Below are positions 51,930 to 62,173 of a stretch of 64,000 nt of DNA, piece by piece. Source of the DNA: Stenotrophomonas indicatrix (GTDB taxonomy: Bacteria; Pseudomonadota; Gammaproteobacteria; Xanthomonadales; Xanthomonadaceae); assembly GCF_002750975.1 (NCBI RefSeq), contig NZ_PEJS01000001.1, forward strand, positions 1,736,001 to 1,800,000, in the 5' to 3' direction. The stretch's first letter is position 1. The number at the start of each line of letters is the position of its first letter. The notes under the pieces are model-generated. The model ran no database searches, was not told the origin of the DNA, and saw nothing but the letters and a program-made list of their open reading frames with translations. The position numbers and the translations under genes are program-made.

Positions 51930-51961
51930 AAAAAGGCCGCGATGCAGGGCATCGCGGCCTT
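51930..51961 (-). terminator. Rho-independent terminator of flgGHIJKL
   Basis: A perfect 12-bp stem (AAGGCCGCGATG, CATCGCGGCCTT), 5-nt loop, and T-tract TTTTT on the minus strand. It begins 24 bp after the flgL stop. Confidence 0.9.
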
Positions 51962-51985
51962 GGGCTCCAGCGCTGGCGCGTGGAA

Positions 51986-53188
51986 TCAGCGGATCTTGTT
52001 GAACAGCGACATCGACTGCATCTGCGAGAACAGCGTCTGTGCCGCCTGCAGCGCGGTGCTTTCCAGCTGGTACTGGCTCAACGCATCGGCGTAGTCCAGG
52101 TCGCGCATCTCCGACAGCGTGGTCTTCAGCGTCACGCCATTGGCCTCACGCATCTCCGCCGCGTTGTCCAGCGCCTTCAGCTGCGCGCCACCGGCAGCGC
52201 GCGAATCGATCATCCGTTCCGCCGCGCGGCCGACATCACGCAATGCGCTCTGCAGCTCGTTCTGCTGCGCGGCCATCTTCGCCGGGGTGCCGGTATCGGC
52301 ATCCAGTGCGGCGATCAGCTTGTCCATGGTGCCGAAGATGTCGCGGCTGCTGGCGGCCTGCACGTTGAAGCTGTCACCTGTTGCTGGCGCGCCAGCGATC
52401 TGCAGGCGAACGCCATTGATCTCCAGTTCGCTGCCGGCCTTGTAGGTGCCGGTGCCGGTTACGTTGCCGGCGCCGTCCAGCACTTCGTACTGATCGGCTG
52501 CGGTGAAGCGCACGCTGAACGATTGCCCGTTCCAGCTGTCGCTGCCATCACGGGTGATGTTGGTCAGCACGCCGTTGCCGGCGTTGCCTGCCGCTGCGCT
52601 GCCATCGACGAAGCCATCGCCGGTGGGGATGCGCAGGAAGATCTCGCTGCCGGGCAGGGCGTCGCGCACGTAGGTATCCGGGCCGACTTCCACCTGGCGC
52701 TGGGTCTGGTCGCCGCGATAGACAACCTTGCCGTCAATCTTGGCGAACGGCGGATCGCTGTCGTTGGTGCCGCCGAACACGTAGCGGCCGGTGCCGTCGC
52801 TGCTGTTGGCCAGCGACAGCAGGCCCTCGCGGATCTGGTTCAACTCGGTGATCAGGGTCTTCTTGTCGGGCGCACTCAAGGCGGGATTGCTGGCCTGGAT
52901 GGTCAGATCGTTGACGCGCGCCATCAGGTCGTTGACCTGGGCCAGGGTGTTTTCCTGCACGCCCAGGCGGTTCTGCACGTTGTTGCCATTGAGCTTCATG
53001 CGTTCCAGTGCGGCCAGGCTGCGGTCCAGGCCCACCGCAGCGCCTGCAGCGACCGGATCGTCCTTGGCGCTGACGATCTTGCTGCCGGTGGCGATCTGCT
53101 GTTCCAGGTGGCTGAGCTTGGCCTGCTTGGCCATCATCAGCGCAACCGACTGGCTGTACATCATTCCGGTGGAGATGCGGTTGCTCAT
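51986..53188 (-). CDS. flgL: Hook-filament junction protein FlgL
   Basis: 400 residues with flagellin-like ends: MSNRISTGMMYSQSVALMMA at the start and LDYADALSQYQLESTALQAA near the end. It links hook (through FlgK) to filament. The start overlaps flgK by 4 nt and it is the last gene of flgGHIJKL. Confidence 0.95.
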   Translation of the reverse strand: MSNRISTGMMYSQSVALMMAKQAKLSHLEQQIATGSKIVSAKDDPVAAGAAVGLDRSLAALERMKLNGNNVQNRLGVQENTLAQVNDLMARVNDLTIQASNPALSAPDKKTLITELNQIREGLLSLANSSDGTGRYVFGGTNDSDPPFAKIDGKVVYRGDQTQRQVEVGPDTYVRDALPGSEIFLRIPTGDGFVDGSAAAGNAGNGVLTNITRDGSDSWNGQSFSVRFTAADQYEVLDGAGNVTGTGTYKAGSELEINGVRLQIAGAPATGDSFNVQAASSRDIFGTMDKLIAALDADTGTPAKMAAQQNELQSALRDVGRAAERMIDSRAAGGAQLKALDNAAEMREANGVTLKTTLSEMRDLDYADALSQYQLESTALQAAQTLFSQMQSMSLFNKIR

Positions 53189-55065
53189 CGGCGCACGGCT
53201 CCCAGGATGGTCTGGAACATGGAATCGGCGGTGGAGATCAACTGCGAGGCGGCCTGGTAGGCCTGTTGCAGGCGCAGCATGTCGGCCGCCTCCTCATCGA
53301 GGTTGACGCCGGACACTTCGTCACGCGCTGCCTGTGCCTGGTCGGCGATCACCTGCTGCGCCCCCAGCGAATACTCCGCCGAACGCGCTGCTGCACCGAC
53401 CTGGGTGGTCAGCCCGCCCAATGCGCCGCCCAGCGTCACCGTGCCGGCGTTGAACGCCTTGGCCGATTCCACCTTGGACAGCTTGGTGGCATTGCTGTTG
53501 TCCGACGAGCCGGCCGGAGTCGGGGTGATGTTGAAGGTGTCGCCATTCTTCGGCACGCCATCGAGCACGAAGCTCCAGCCGTTGGCGCTGATGGTCTGCC
53601 CGGGCGTATAGGTCTGCGGCGGGCCGCCATCGATGGTGTAGGTGGTGGCCGAGGTGAACACGATCGCAGCAGGATTGCGCAGGTTGGCGTTGGCCGCATC
53701 GGTCACGGTCACGCCGCTCAGCTTGCCGGTGCCGGTGTTGGCCAGTGCGGCAGCGCCCTTGATGGCGGCGGCCGCGGCAATGCGCGACGGATCGGTGATC
53801 GCCATCTCCAGGCTGCCGGCTACGCCAGCCGTCGGCTGCAGCAGGAAGCGGTCGTTGGCCGCCGGGCTGCCCCCCACCACCAGCTTCACGCCGTTGATGA
53901 TCAACGGGTCGGCAGCGGTACCGGTGCCGGTCAGCGGGACGCTGGCGCCGGTGTCGGCGCGGCTGGCGGCCCAGTTGCTGCCATCGAACTTGAGCACGAT
54001 GTTCTGTGCTTCCAGCTTGCCGAGGTCGCCGTAGCTGGCGGTGATCGCGCCGGTGCCGGTGTTGCCGGCATTGCCGGTGACACGCGGCGTGCCGATGTTG
54101 AAGAAGTCGCCGCCCATCTGTCCGTACAGATCCACGCCCTGGCGATGGGTGCTGTTGAACGTCTCGGCCAGGCCCACAGCCAGCTTGCCCAGTTCGGCCT
54201 GGGCCGGGGTCAGCACGGTGTCGCGGAACTCGAGCAGGCCGCCGATCTGGCCGCCCACGGCCTTCGGGTCCAGGGTGATGGTGCCGCCCTGGGTCTGCAG
54301 CGCCAGCTGCAGGCGCTCGGGCTGGTACGGGTCGGCCACCGTGGTGACCTTCGATGCAGTGGTGCCCACCACCAGCGCCTGGCCGCCGGCGGTGTAGACG
54401 TTCATGATGCCGCCGTCCTGGATCACCGCGGTGCCGCCGGTGTAGCCCACCAGCTGCGAGATCAGCTGGTCGCGGCGGTCCAGCAGGTCGGGTGCGGCGT
54501 TGGCGATGTTGGTGCCGATGGCACCGTTGATCTGCGCGATCTCCGACGCCAGCCGGTTGACTTCGGTGGCACCGGCCATCAATCCGTTGTTGACCTCGCC
54601 ATTGAGGTTGTTCAGGTGGGTGTTGAGCTGGCTGAAGCGGTTGGCCAGGGCCTTGGCGCCATCGAGCATGTTCTGCCGGTCGGCCGTGCCCGCTGCGTTG
54701 GAGGACAGGCCGCTGACGGTATCGAAAAAGCTCGACCAGACCCCGGCCACGTTGGTGGCCGCGTCGGAGAACAGGGCATTGACCCGGTCGGCCATGCCCG
54801 AGAGCTGCTTCAGGCGTGCCAGTTCGCCGCCGCTGTCGAGCAGGCGCGAGATCGCCAGCTGGTCGGCGGCGCGGCGGATGTCGACGATGCGGGTGCCGTT
54901 GCCAACGTCACCATAGCCGTAGTTCTGCGGGGTGGCGGTGGCGAAGTCGACCTTCTGCCGGCTGTAGCCGGGAGTGTTGAGGTTGGCCACGTTGTGGCTG
55001 GTGGTGGCCAACGCACGCTGGAAGGCGAGCAGGGCACTGGTACCGGTGGAAAGTACGCTGGACAT
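53185..55065 (-). CDS. flgK: Hook-filament junction protein FlgK
   Basis: 626 residues from MSSVLSTGTSALLAFQRALA. The conserved N-terminal rod-like motif (SHNVANLNTPGYSRQKVDFA) and the C-terminal segment (VNLDEEAADMLRLQQAYQAA) match FlgK. The ATG at 55065 overlaps nothing and sits 9 nt after the flgJ stop. A variable Gly/Thr-rich middle is typical. Confidence 0.96.
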   Translation of the reverse strand: MSSVLSTGTSALLAFQRALATTSHNVANLNTPGYSRQKVDFATATPQNYGYGDVGNGTRIVDIRRAADQLAISRLLDSGGELARLKQLSGMADRVNALFSDAATNVAGVWSSFFDTVSGLSSNAAGTADRQNMLDGAKALANRFSQLNTHLNNLNGEVNNGLMAGATEVNRLASEIAQINGAIGTNIANAAPDLLDRRDQLISQLVGYTGGTAVIQDGGIMNVYTAGGQALVVGTTASKVTTVADPYQPERLQLALQTQGGTITLDPKAVGGQIGGLLEFRDTVLTPAQAELGKLAVGLAETFNSTHRQGVDLYGQMGGDFFNIGTPRVTGNAGNTGTGAITASYGDLGKLEAQNIVLKFDGSNWAASRADTGASVPLTGTGTAADPLIINGVKLVVGGSPAANDRFLLQPTAGVAGSLEMAITDPSRIAAAAAIKGAAALANTGTGKLSGVTVTDAANANLRNPAAIVFTSATTYTIDGGPPQTYTPGQTISANGWSFVLDGVPKNGDTFNITPTPAGSSDNSNATKLSKVESAKAFNAGTVTLGGALGGLTTQVGAAARSAEYSLGAQQVIADQAQAARDEVSGVNLDEEAADMLRLQQAYQAASQLISTADSMFQTILGAVRR

Positions 55066-55073
55066 GGGGTTCC

Positions 55074-56267
55074 TCAACGACGGGTGATACCCAGCGCCGC
55101 GGTTGCGGTGCTGGCGAAGGTCTGGCCGATGCGTGAGCCGGCGTCGGCCACGGCGGCCACGGCGCGCTCGATGGTCGGGCCGCCGGCGATCGCGGCGATC
55201 TTGGCCGCGTAGCGCGGGTCGGTGGCGTAGCCGGCGCGTTGCAGGCCGCGCGCGAAGCCCTGCACATCGGTGCCGGCCTGCAGTGCCTGCTGGTAGCGCG
55301 GGCTGGTCTTCAGCAGGCGCACGTAGTCGGCAAAGCTCTCTGCGGGCGAGGTGTAGGCGCGGAAGCTGGCGGTCTCGTTGCGGCGCACGCCATCGACATA
55401 CTCATGGGTGCCGGCGGTAGCGCTCTGGCCCTTCCAGCCGGTGGCCTTGATGCCGAACAGGTTGTGCGAGGTGCTGCCATCGGCATGCTTGATCTGGCGC
55501 TTGCCCCAGCCGGTTTCCAGCGCTGCCTGGGCAACCAGGGCGCGCGCGTCCACGCCCAGTTCCTTGGCCGCGCTCTGCGCGTGCTGCCAGATGCTGGCGA
55601 CGAAGCCCTCCGGGGTGTGTGCGCCCAACTGGGCGACGGCGGTGCGCGTGGCCAGTGCATCGGCCGGGGTGCCGCTGCTGCCGCGGTTGCTGGCGGTCGG
55701 CGCCCACTGGTCGCTGGCAGCGGCCCAATCGGCGCCACCGATGGCACCGGCATAGGGATCGTCGGTACCCAGCGACCGATGCATGCCGCTGCTTTCCCGG
55801 CCCGCAATCAGGTCCAGCGCCTGCTCCATCGGGGCGAGGGAGGACTGCGCGCCATCCTGCACACCGGCCGCCATCTGCTGCAGCATGCGCACGGCCTGGC
55901 CGGCGTCCTGCAGCGGCAGCGACGGCGCTGCGGGCGCATTGAGCTGGTAGGCGCGGCTGGCCTTGGCCGGGTCCACCCGGGTATCCAGCGCCGGGCCGTC
56001 GGCCTGCGCGCCGGACAACTGGCGGGTGATCATGCTCGACAGGCCCAGGCCCTTGCCGCGGGTCATCGCCTCGGCGATCTTCTGGTCGTACATCTCCCGG
56101 AACATCTTGTTCTCACCCGGGAACAGCGAATCGCCGAAGCTGGCGTCACGCATGCTCTTGACCAGCATCTGCGCGAACTGGCCTTCAAGCTGGCGCGCGA
56201 CCTTGTCGATCTTGGCCGGGTCGTTCTGCTGGGCCGGGCTGAGTTCGAATGCGGGAGTGATGCGCAT
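55074..56267 (-). CDS. flgJ: Flagellar rod muramidase FlgJ
   Basis: 397 residues. The N-terminal rod-binding domain (KIDKVARQLEGQFAQMLVKS, DSLFPGENKMFREMYDQKIA) is fused to a C-terminal glucosaminidase-type domain (LVAQAALETGWGKRQIKHAD, with the catalytic glutamate in ALETGWG; SHNLFGIKATGWKG). It clears peptidoglycan for the growing rod. It starts 1 nt from the flgI stop. Confidence 0.96.
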   Translation of the reverse strand: MRITPAFELSPAQQNDPAKIDKVARQLEGQFAQMLVKSMRDASFGDSLFPGENKMFREMYDQKIAEAMTRGKGLGLSSMITRQLSGAQADGPALDTRVDPAKASRAYQLNAPAAPSLPLQDAGQAVRMLQQMAAGVQDGAQSSLAPMEQALDLIAGRESSGMHRSLGTDDPYAGAIGGADWAAASDQWAPTASNRGSSGTPADALATRTAVAQLGAHTPEGFVASIWQHAQSAAKELGVDARALVAQAALETGWGKRQIKHADGSTSHNLFGIKATGWKGQSATAGTHEYVDGVRRNETASFRAYTSPAESFADYVRLLKTSPRYQQALQAGTDVQGFARGLQRAGYATDPRYAAKIAAIAGGPTIERAVAAVADAGSRIGQTFASTATAALGITRR

Positions 56268-56268
56268 G

Positions 56269-57411
56269 TCAGATCACCTCGAGCTCGGCGCTCAGGGCGC
56301 CGGCCTGCTTCAGTGCTTCCAGGATCGCGATCAGGTCACCCGGTGCCGCGCCAACGGCGTTCACCGCATGCACGATCTCGTCCAGGGTGGTGCCGCCGTT
56401 GAACTTGAACATCCGGCTGCCATCGTTGGTAGCGGTGATGGTCGACTGCGGCGTGGCCACGGTCTGGCCACCGGCAAAAGCGTTGGGTTGGCTGACGTTG
56501 GTGTTTTCCTGGATGGTCACCGTCAACGAGCCATGCGAGATCGCGGCCGGGCCGACACGCACCTGCTGGCCGATGACCACGGTGCCGGTACGCGAGTTGA
56601 CCACTACCTTGGCCGGTGCAGCGCCCGGGGTCAGTTCCAGGTTTTCGATACGGGCCAGCAGGCCGATGCGCGCACCGGCATCGGTGGGCGCACGCACGGC
56701 AACGGTACCGCCGTCCACGGCACGCGCCGAACCCTCGCCGAAAGCATTGTTGAGCGCACCGACCATCCGCGAGATGGTGGTGAAGTCGCTGTTGTGCAGG
56801 TTCAGGGTGATCTCGCCGCTGGCACCGAACACATCCGGCAGGGCGCGCTCAACGGTCGCACCGTTGGGGATGCGGCCGACGCTGGGCACGTTCACCGAGA
56901 CGCGCGAACCGTCCTTGCCCTGTGCACCGAAGCCGCCCACGATCAGGTTGCCCTGGGCAATCGCGTAGACCTGGCCGTCGGCACCGCGCAGCGGCGCCAT
57001 CAGCAGCGAGCCACCGCGCAGCGACACGGCGTTGCCGATCGAGGACACGGTGATGTCGATCGGCTGGCCGGGCTTGGCGAACGGCGGCAGCTCGGCGTGG
57101 ATCGCCACTGCCGCCACGTTCTTCAGCTGCGGGTTGACGTTGGCCGGTACGTTGACGCCCAGCTCGCCCAGCAGGTTCTTCAGGCTCTGCACGGTGAAGG
57201 GCGCCTGGCTGGTGCGGTCGCCGCTGCCATCCAGGCCGACCACCAGGCCGTAACCCACCAGTGCATTGCCGCGCACGCCCCCCACCTGGGCCAGGTCCTT
57301 GATGCGCTCGGCGCTGGCGGGGGCAGCCACTGCGAAGACCATGAACACGGCACAGTAGAGCGACGCTGCGCGTCGCTGCCAGGAAGAAGAGAAGGAGAGT
57401 TTCATGGCCAT
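56269..57411 (-). CDS. flgI: Flagellar P-ring protein FlgI
   Basis: 380 residues with a signal peptide ([18 protein letters not shown]) and conserved segments [40 protein letters not shown]. It forms the periplasmic bushing around the rod; FlgA (right edge) is its chaperone. The start at 57411 is 2 nt past the flgH stop; a second ATG two codons later is equally possible. Confidence 0.96.
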   Translation of the reverse strand: MAMKLSFSSSWQRRAASLYCAVFMVFAVAAPASAERIKDLAQVGGVRGNALVGYGLVVGLDGSGDRTSQAPFTVQSLKNLLGELGVNVPANVNPQLKNVAAVAIHAELPPFAKPGQPIDITVSSIGNAVSLRGGSLLMAPLRGADGQVYAIAQGNLIVGGFGAQGKDGSRVSVNVPSVGRIPNGATVERALPDVFGASGEITLNLHNSDFTTISRMVGALNNAFGEGSARAVDGGTVAVRAPTDAGARIGLLARIENLELTPGAAPAKVVVNSRTGTVVIGQQVRVGPAAISHGSLTVTIQENTNVSQPNAFAGGQTVATPQSTITATNDGSRMFKFNGGTTLDEIVHAVNAVGAAPGDLIAILEALKQAGALSAELEVI

Positions 57412-57413
57412 AC

Positions 57414-58106
57414 TCAGAACGGCGTCAGGCCGGAGTTGAAGAAGCGGCTCAGCCAACCCATCGCGTTGGACTGCGCGACAGGGCCGCGGCCGCCATAGAC
57501 GATGCGCGCTTCGGCCACGCGGCTGGAAGGCACGGTGTTGTCCGCGCTGATGTCGCCGGGGCGCACGATGCCCTGTACCTGCACCAGCTCATCACCCTGG
57601 TTCAGGCGCAGGTTCTTCTGCCCCTGCACCACCAGGTTGCCGTTGGGCAGGCGCTGCACCACGGTCACGGTCACGTTGCCCTGCAGGCGGTTGCTCTGCG
57701 CGCTGTTGCCCTTGCCGGTGAAGTCGCGTGCGCCCTTGGCCGTTGCACTCAGGATGTCCTTGCCGCCCAGGGTGACCGGTGCACCGAGAATCGACGGCGT
57801 GCCGAGGCTCAGGTTCGATTCCTTGTTGGTGGCGGTGTTGGCGCTGGTCTGCGCGGTGGTGTTTTCCAGCAGGGTGATGGTCAGCAGGTCGCCGACATCG
57901 CGCGCACGGCGGTCCGAATACAGCTGCAGGGTCGGGCCGGCGGCGTAGATCGCGCCGGCGGTCGGTTCGGCCTGCGGCGGCATGATCGGCTGCAACGGCG
58001 CCATCGTCGGATAGGGGCGCACGTCGCCAGCGATCACGCAGCCGCCGAGCAGGGCAGCCACGGCGCAGGCGAGGGCAGTACGGGCGAAGGAAGAAAGGGG
58101 CGACAT
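57414..58106 (-). CDS. flgH: Flagellar L-ring lipoprotein FlgH
   Basis: 230 residues with a lipoprotein signal ending LLGGC (lipidated Cys at about 22). Conserved segments are [20 protein letters not shown] and [20 protein letters not shown]. It builds the outer-membrane ring. It starts 22 bp after flgG. Confidence 0.96.
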   Translation of the reverse strand: MSPLSSFARTALACAVAALLGGCVIAGDVRPYPTMAPLQPIMPPQAEPTAGAIYAAGPTLQLYSDRRARDVGDLLTITLLENTTAQTSANTATNKESNLSLGTPSILGAPVTLGGKDILSATAKGARDFTGKGNSAQSNRLQGNVTVTVVQRLPNGNLVVQGQKNLRLNQGDELVQVQGIVRPGDISADNTVPSSRVAEARIVYGGRGPVAQSNAMGWLSRFFNSGLTPF

Positions 58107-58128
58107 GGCAGTTTCCCGGTGAGGGCGG

Positions 58129-58914
58129 TCAGAGCTTGTTGCTGAGGTAGCCGAGCATCGAGTCGGTGGTCGAGATCGCCTTGGCGTTCATTTCGTAGGC
58201 GCGCTGGGTTTCGATCATCGACACCAGCTCTTCCACCACGTTGACGTTGCTGCCTTCCAGCGCACCCTGCACCACGGTGCCCAGGCCGTTCAGGCCGGGA
58301 TTGCCGTTCTGCGCCGGGCCGGAGGCGGTGGTTTCCAGGAACAGGTTTTCACCACGTGCCTGCAGGCCCGCCGGATTGACGAAGTCGGTAAGGGTCAATG
58401 CACCCACTTCCACCGATGCCGCGCCGTCGGCCATCTTCACGCTGATGGTGCCGTCGGTGCCGATGGTCACCGACTGCGCGCCTTCGGGAATCTGGATGCC
58501 CGGCTGCACCGGGTAGCCGCTGTTGGTGACCAGCTCGCTGTCCTGGTTGATCTTGAACGAGCCGTCGCGGGTGTAGGCCGAGCTGCCGTCGGGCATCTGC
58601 ACTTCGAAGAAGCCGCGGCCGTTTACCATCACGTCAAGCGCGCGGCCGGTCTGCTGCTGGCTGCCCTGCTCGAAGTTCTTGGCGGTGGCCACCACGCGCA
58701 CGCCGGTGCCGATCTGCAGGCCGGTGGGCAGCTGGGTCTGTGCCGAAGAGGAACCGCCGGGCTGGCGCACCTGCTGGTACAACAGGTCCTCGAAGCTGGC
58801 GCGGTCCTGCTTGAAGCCGGTGGTGTTGGTGTTGGCGAGGTTGTTGGAAACCACCGACATGCGCATCTGCTGCGCATCCAGTCCGGTTTTCGCGATCCAC
58901 AATGCCTGGTTCAT
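58129..58914 (-). CDS. flgG: Distal rod protein FlgG
   Basis: 261 residues from MNQALWIAKTGLDAQQMRMS, with the rod motif VVSNNLANTNTTGFKQDRAS and C-terminal VNVVEELVSMIETQRAYEMN. It is the first gene of flgGHIJKL, 58 bp behind a sigma-54 promoter, so the hook/ring block can be expressed apart from flgBCDEF. Confidence 0.96.
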   Translation of the reverse strand: MNQALWIAKTGLDAQQMRMSVVSNNLANTNTTGFKQDRASFEDLLYQQVRQPGGSSSAQTQLPTGLQIGTGVRVVATAKNFEQGSQQQTGRALDVMVNGRGFFEVQMPDGSSAYTRDGSFKINQDSELVTNSGYPVQPGIQIPEGAQSVTIGTDGTISVKMADGAASVEVGALTLTDFVNPAGLQARGENLFLETTASGPAQNGNPGLNGLGTVVQGALEGSNVNVVEELVSMIETQRAYEMNAKAISTTDSMLGYLSNKL

Positions 58915-58971
58915 CTTCGGAGTCCTGTCTGGGTGAAGCCGGCCGCGCGGTGCGGCCCATGGGGTAGGGAG

Positions 58972-58987
58972 TGCAAGCGGCGTGCCA
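58972..58987 (-). promoter_or_regulatory. RpoN promoter of flgGHIJKL
   Basis: The minus strand reads TGGCACGCCGCTTGCA, a perfect -24/-12 match, 58 bp upstream of the flgG ATG. Confidence 0.85.
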
Positions 58988-59017
58988 GCACCGGCGCGGG
59001 CCGGTGCCGGAATTCCG

Positions 59018-59767
59018 TCAGCTGCCCAGGCGCAACAGGCTGTTGGCGCTGCGCGCGTTGTCATCGCCGTGCTTGATCACCTGCACCTGCATTTCGTACT
59101 GGCGCTGCAGCTGGATCATCTGCACCAGCGCGCCGGCGGCATCGACGTTGCTGCCTTCCAGCTGGCCGCTGTGCACCGCCGTGCCCTGCGCCTGGGCGAA
59201 CGGCTGCAGCGGATCGGTATTGCGGAACAGGCCATCCAGGCCGCGTTCGAGGCGATCATCCGGCGCCTGCACCACCTTGATCCGGCCGATCATCGCCATC
59301 GTCTGCGGGCCTTCGCCCTGCGGGATGATCGAGATCGTGCCGTCGTTGCCGATCTCCATCGCCTGGTAGGGCGGAATCGCGATCGGGTTGTTGTTGTCGT
59401 CCAGCACCGGACGGCCGCTGGAGGTCACCAGCTGGCCGTTCGGGGTCACCGACAGCGCGGCGCCACGGGTGTAGGCCTCGCTGCCATCGGTGGACTGCAC
59501 GGCAAGCCAGGTGCCGGTCTGCAACGACAGGTCCAGCGGCTTGCCGGTGATGTGCTGCGCGCCGGCCGTGCGGTTGAAACCCGCATCGACGTGCAGTGCA
59601 TCCACCCGCGAGGCAAAGCCCGGGCCACGGATCGGGAAGGCTTCGGTGTTGGCCAGCGCTTCCTTGAAGCCGGGGGTGTCCGAGTTGGCGAGGTTGTGGC
59701 TGAGCGTTCCCTGCGCCTGCAGGGAGGCGCGGGCACCGGTCATCGCCACGTAAAGGGCTTTATCCAT
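59018..59767 (-). CDS. flgF: Proximal rod protein FlgF
   Basis: 249 residues. MDKALYVAMTGARASLQAQG and LSHNLANSDTPGFKEALANT at the N-terminus and DAAGALVQMIQLQRQYEMQV at the C-terminus identify FlgF. It is the last gene of flgBCDEF, 32 bp after flgE. Confidence 0.95.
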   Translation of the reverse strand: MDKALYVAMTGARASLQAQGTLSHNLANSDTPGFKEALANTEAFPIRGPGFASRVDALHVDAGFNRTAGAQHITGKPLDLSLQTGTWLAVQSTDGSEAYTRGAALSVTPNGQLVTSSGRPVLDDNNNPIAIPPYQAMEIGNDGTISIIPQGEGPQTMAMIGRIKVVQAPDDRLERGLDGLFRNTDPLQPFAQAQGTAVHSGQLEGSNVDAAGALVQMIQLQRQYEMQVQVIKHGDDNARSANSLLRLGS

Positions 59768-59799
59768 GCGGGGAGTTCCGTGACAGGGTCAGCAGGTCA

Positions 59800-61023
59800 T
59801 CAACGGATGTTGATGACGGTCTGGGTGATCTGGTCCTGGGTCGTGATCATCTGCGCGTTGGCCTGGAAGTTGCGCTGCGCGGTGATCATGTTGACCAGCT
59901 GTTCGGTCAGGTCGACGGTGGAGGATTCCAGCGAACCGGCCTGGATCTTGCCGAGGTTGGAGGTGTCGGCGGCGCCGGTGCGCGGCGTGCCCGAATCGAA
60001 GGTCTCCACCCACAGGTTGTTGCCCTTCTGTTCCAGGCCCTGCGGATTGTTGAAGCTGGTCAGTGCCACTTGGCCCAGCGGCTTGTCGTCGCCGTTGGAA
60101 TAGCGGGCGAACACCACGCCGGTTTCCGAAACGGTGATCTCGTTGAGCTTGCCGGCCGCGTAGCCATCCTGCTGGGTATTGCGCAGGGCGAACTTCTCGC
60201 CGTACTGGGTCGAGCCGCTCACATCCAGCGTCATGTTCAGCACGCCGGCGCCGGTGGTCGGGGTGAAGGTGCCCAGGCTGATCTTGCCGTTGGCCGGTGC
60301 GGTCAGCTTGCCGGCGTTGTCGAAGGTCAGCGGGGTGGGCGTACCGGCCGGCTGGCCATCGACGTAGTTGTGCACCGTCCAGGCGTTGGTGGCCGCTTCC
60401 TTCACGAAGTAGGACACCTGGGTGTGGCTGACGCCCAGCGAGTCATACACGGTGATGCCGCCGCTGGAATGGCTGTAGCTGTTGGAATTGGTGGGGTCGA
60501 AGGTGGTCACCGTCGGCTGCTTGGCATTGCCGGGCAGGGTGAAGCCGACCTTGACCTCGCTGGTCTGCTTGGGCGGGCTGTCGGTGGTCAGCAGCTGCAG
60601 GTCGACCAGGCGGCCGGCGTCGAAGTTGGTGCCGTCGGCGTTCGGAGCGAACACCTGCAGGCGTGCGCCCTGCGGGTTGACCACGTAGCCGGCGGCGTCG
60701 GTCTGGAAGTTGCCGGCGCGCGAGTACACGCGTGCACCGTTCATGTTCATGGTGAAGAAGCCCTCACCGGAAATGGCCATGTCCAGGCTGCGGCCGGTCT
60801 GCTCGTTGTTGCCCTGGATGAACTGCTGGGCCACGTTGGAGACGCGCACGCCCGAACCGATCGCGTTCTTGGACAGGCCGTAGCTGGTGGCGGCGAACAG
60901 GTCGGCGAATTCCGCACGCGACTGCTTGAAGCCGGTGGTGTTGACGTTGGCCACGTTGTTGGCGGTGACGCTCAGGTCCGAGTTGGCAGCGTTGATGCCG
61001 GACAGGGAAATGTTGAAGCCCAT
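59800..61023 (-). CDS. flgE: Flagellar hook protein FlgE
   Basis: 407 residues. MGFNISLSGINAANSDLSVT and ANNVANVNTTGFKQSRAEFA start the D0/Dc region, and STVDLTEQLVNMITAQRNFQ ends it. The middle is the variable hook surface. It polymerises under the FlgD cap until FliK stops export. Confidence 0.96.
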   Translation of the reverse strand: MGFNISLSGINAANSDLSVTANNVANVNTTGFKQSRAEFADLFAATSYGLSKNAIGSGVRVSNVAQQFIQGNNEQTGRSLDMAISGEGFFTMNMNGARVYSRAGNFQTDAAGYVVNPQGARLQVFAPNADGTNFDAGRLVDLQLLTTDSPPKQTSEVKVGFTLPGNAKQPTVTTFDPTNSNSYSHSSGGITVYDSLGVSHTQVSYFVKEAATNAWTVHNYVDGQPAGTPTPLTFDNAGKLTAPANGKISLGTFTPTTGAGVLNMTLDVSGSTQYGEKFALRNTQQDGYAAGKLNEITVSETGVVFARYSNGDDKPLGQVALTSFNNPQGLEQKGNNLWVETFDSGTPRTGAADTSNLGKIQAGSLESSTVDLTEQLVNMITAQRNFQANAQMITTQDQITQTVINIR

Positions 61024-61055
61024 GGGATGCTCCTGTTGGATGCGGTAGGTGCGGC

Positions 61056-61739
61056 TCAGCTGACGCGGAGCACGTAGTCGAGAGGGGCCGTGCCCAGGCC
61101 CTTGAGATTCAGGTAGAGGCCGTCGGAACCGACGGTCACGCTTTCCACCGGTGCCTGCACGAAGGTGGACAGCTTGGTGCTCTTGCCGGTGGTGTCGACG
61201 TGGTTGGCGACGATGTTGTACTTGCCCGGCTCCATGCGCTTGCCGTTGGCATCCTTGCCATCCCAGGTGAACGCGGTCTCGCCGGCGGCCTTGGCTTCAA
61301 CGCTGATCGAGGTGACCTTGGCGCCGTTGGCGTCGGTGACGTCCACGGTGACGATGCCGGCGGCCGGCGCGGCAACCGTGCCCTCCACCGAGCCTTCCTT
61401 TTCCAGCACCAGCTTTTCCGAGGGCACCAGCACCTGGTGGCCGACCAGGGCGGCACCGCGCAGCACCTGGTCGCTGGCCATCGACTCCTGGAAGCCCTTC
61501 ACCGACTTGTTCAGATCGGTGATGCCCTGCACGGTCGACATCTGCGCCATCTGCGAGACCATCTGCGTGTTGTCCATCGGCTTCAGCGGATCCTGGTGCT
61601 GCAGCTGCTCGGTCATCAGGCGCAGGAAATCGGCCTGGTCCAGCGTGTTCTTCTTCTTGGTGGCGTTGCTGTTGGGGGCGTTCAGGCCGAGTGCGGCGTA
61701 GACGTCCTGGTTGCTCTGGTTGTTGACGGCAGTGGTCAT
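61056..61739 (-). CDS. flgD: Hook cap protein FlgD
   Basis: 227 residues. The N-terminal scaffold segment (LDQADFLRLMTEQLQHQDPL, KPMDNTQMVSQMAQMSTVQG) and C-terminal FlgD Ig-like/Tudor region (TAFTWDGKDANGKRMEPGKY) are conserved. It caps the growing hook. It lies between flgC and flgE with short gaps. Confidence 0.95.
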   Translation of the reverse strand: MTTAVNNQSNQDVYAALGLNAPNSNATKKKNTLDQADFLRLMTEQLQHQDPLKPMDNTQMVSQMAQMSTVQGITDLNKSVKGFQESMASDQVLRGAALVGHQVLVPSEKLVLEKEGSVEGTVAAPAAGIVTVDVTDANGAKVTSISVEAKAAGETAFTWDGKDANGKRMEPGKYNIVANHVDTTGKSTKLSTFVQAPVESVTVGSDGLYLNLKGLGTAPLDYVLRVS

Positions 61740-61762
61740 GGCGGTGTCCGGTGCAGCGGGCC

Positions 61763-62170
61763 TCAGCGGCCCATGGTCAGGGTGGCCAGGGCCAGTTCCT
61801 TGGCGGTGGTCAACATCTCCACGCCGGCCTGGTAATTGCGCGAGGTCGAGATCAGGTTGACCATCTGCGCCACCGGATCGACGTCGGGCTGGTAGATGTA
61901 GCCATCGCCGTCGGCCAGCGGATGGCCCGGCTCGTAGCGCTTGATCGGCGCCGCGTTGCTCTGGGTGATCTCCTTGACCTGCACCGAGGTGATGTTCGGA
62001 TCGGTCTTGCTGGTCACCGCCTGGAAGATCGGTTCCAGCGGCTTGTACACCGCGTCGGCCGAGCCGGCGATGCTGTCAGCGTTGGACAGGTTGGAGGCGA
62101 TGGTGCTCATGCGCACCGACTGCGCCTGCAGCGCGGAGCCGGCGATATCGAAGATCGGCAGGTTGCTCAT
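61763..62170 (-). CDS. flgC: Proximal rod protein FlgC
   Basis: 135 residues. SNLPIFDIAGSALQAQSVRM and STIASNLSNADSIAGSADAV start the protein and DPVAQMVNLISTSRNYQAGV ends it. It starts 3 nt after the flgB stop. It is part of the rod with FlgB, FlgF and FlgG. Confidence 0.96.
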   Translation of the reverse strand: MSNLPIFDIAGSALQAQSVRMSTIASNLSNADSIAGSADAVYKPLEPIFQAVTSKTDPNITSVQVKEITQSNAAPIKRYEPGHPLADGDGYIYQPDVDPVAQMVNLISTSRNYQAGVEMLTTAKELALATLTMGR

Positions 62171-62173
62171 GGC

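Larger units (their letters stand above)
51423..51985. other. 563-bp region between flagellin C and flgL
   Basis: Holds the flagellin promoter and leader (51423-51544), a 170-bp SMAG array (51718-51901) and the flgL terminator (51930-51961). The stretch 51560-51710 shows nothing recognisable. Confidence 0.7.
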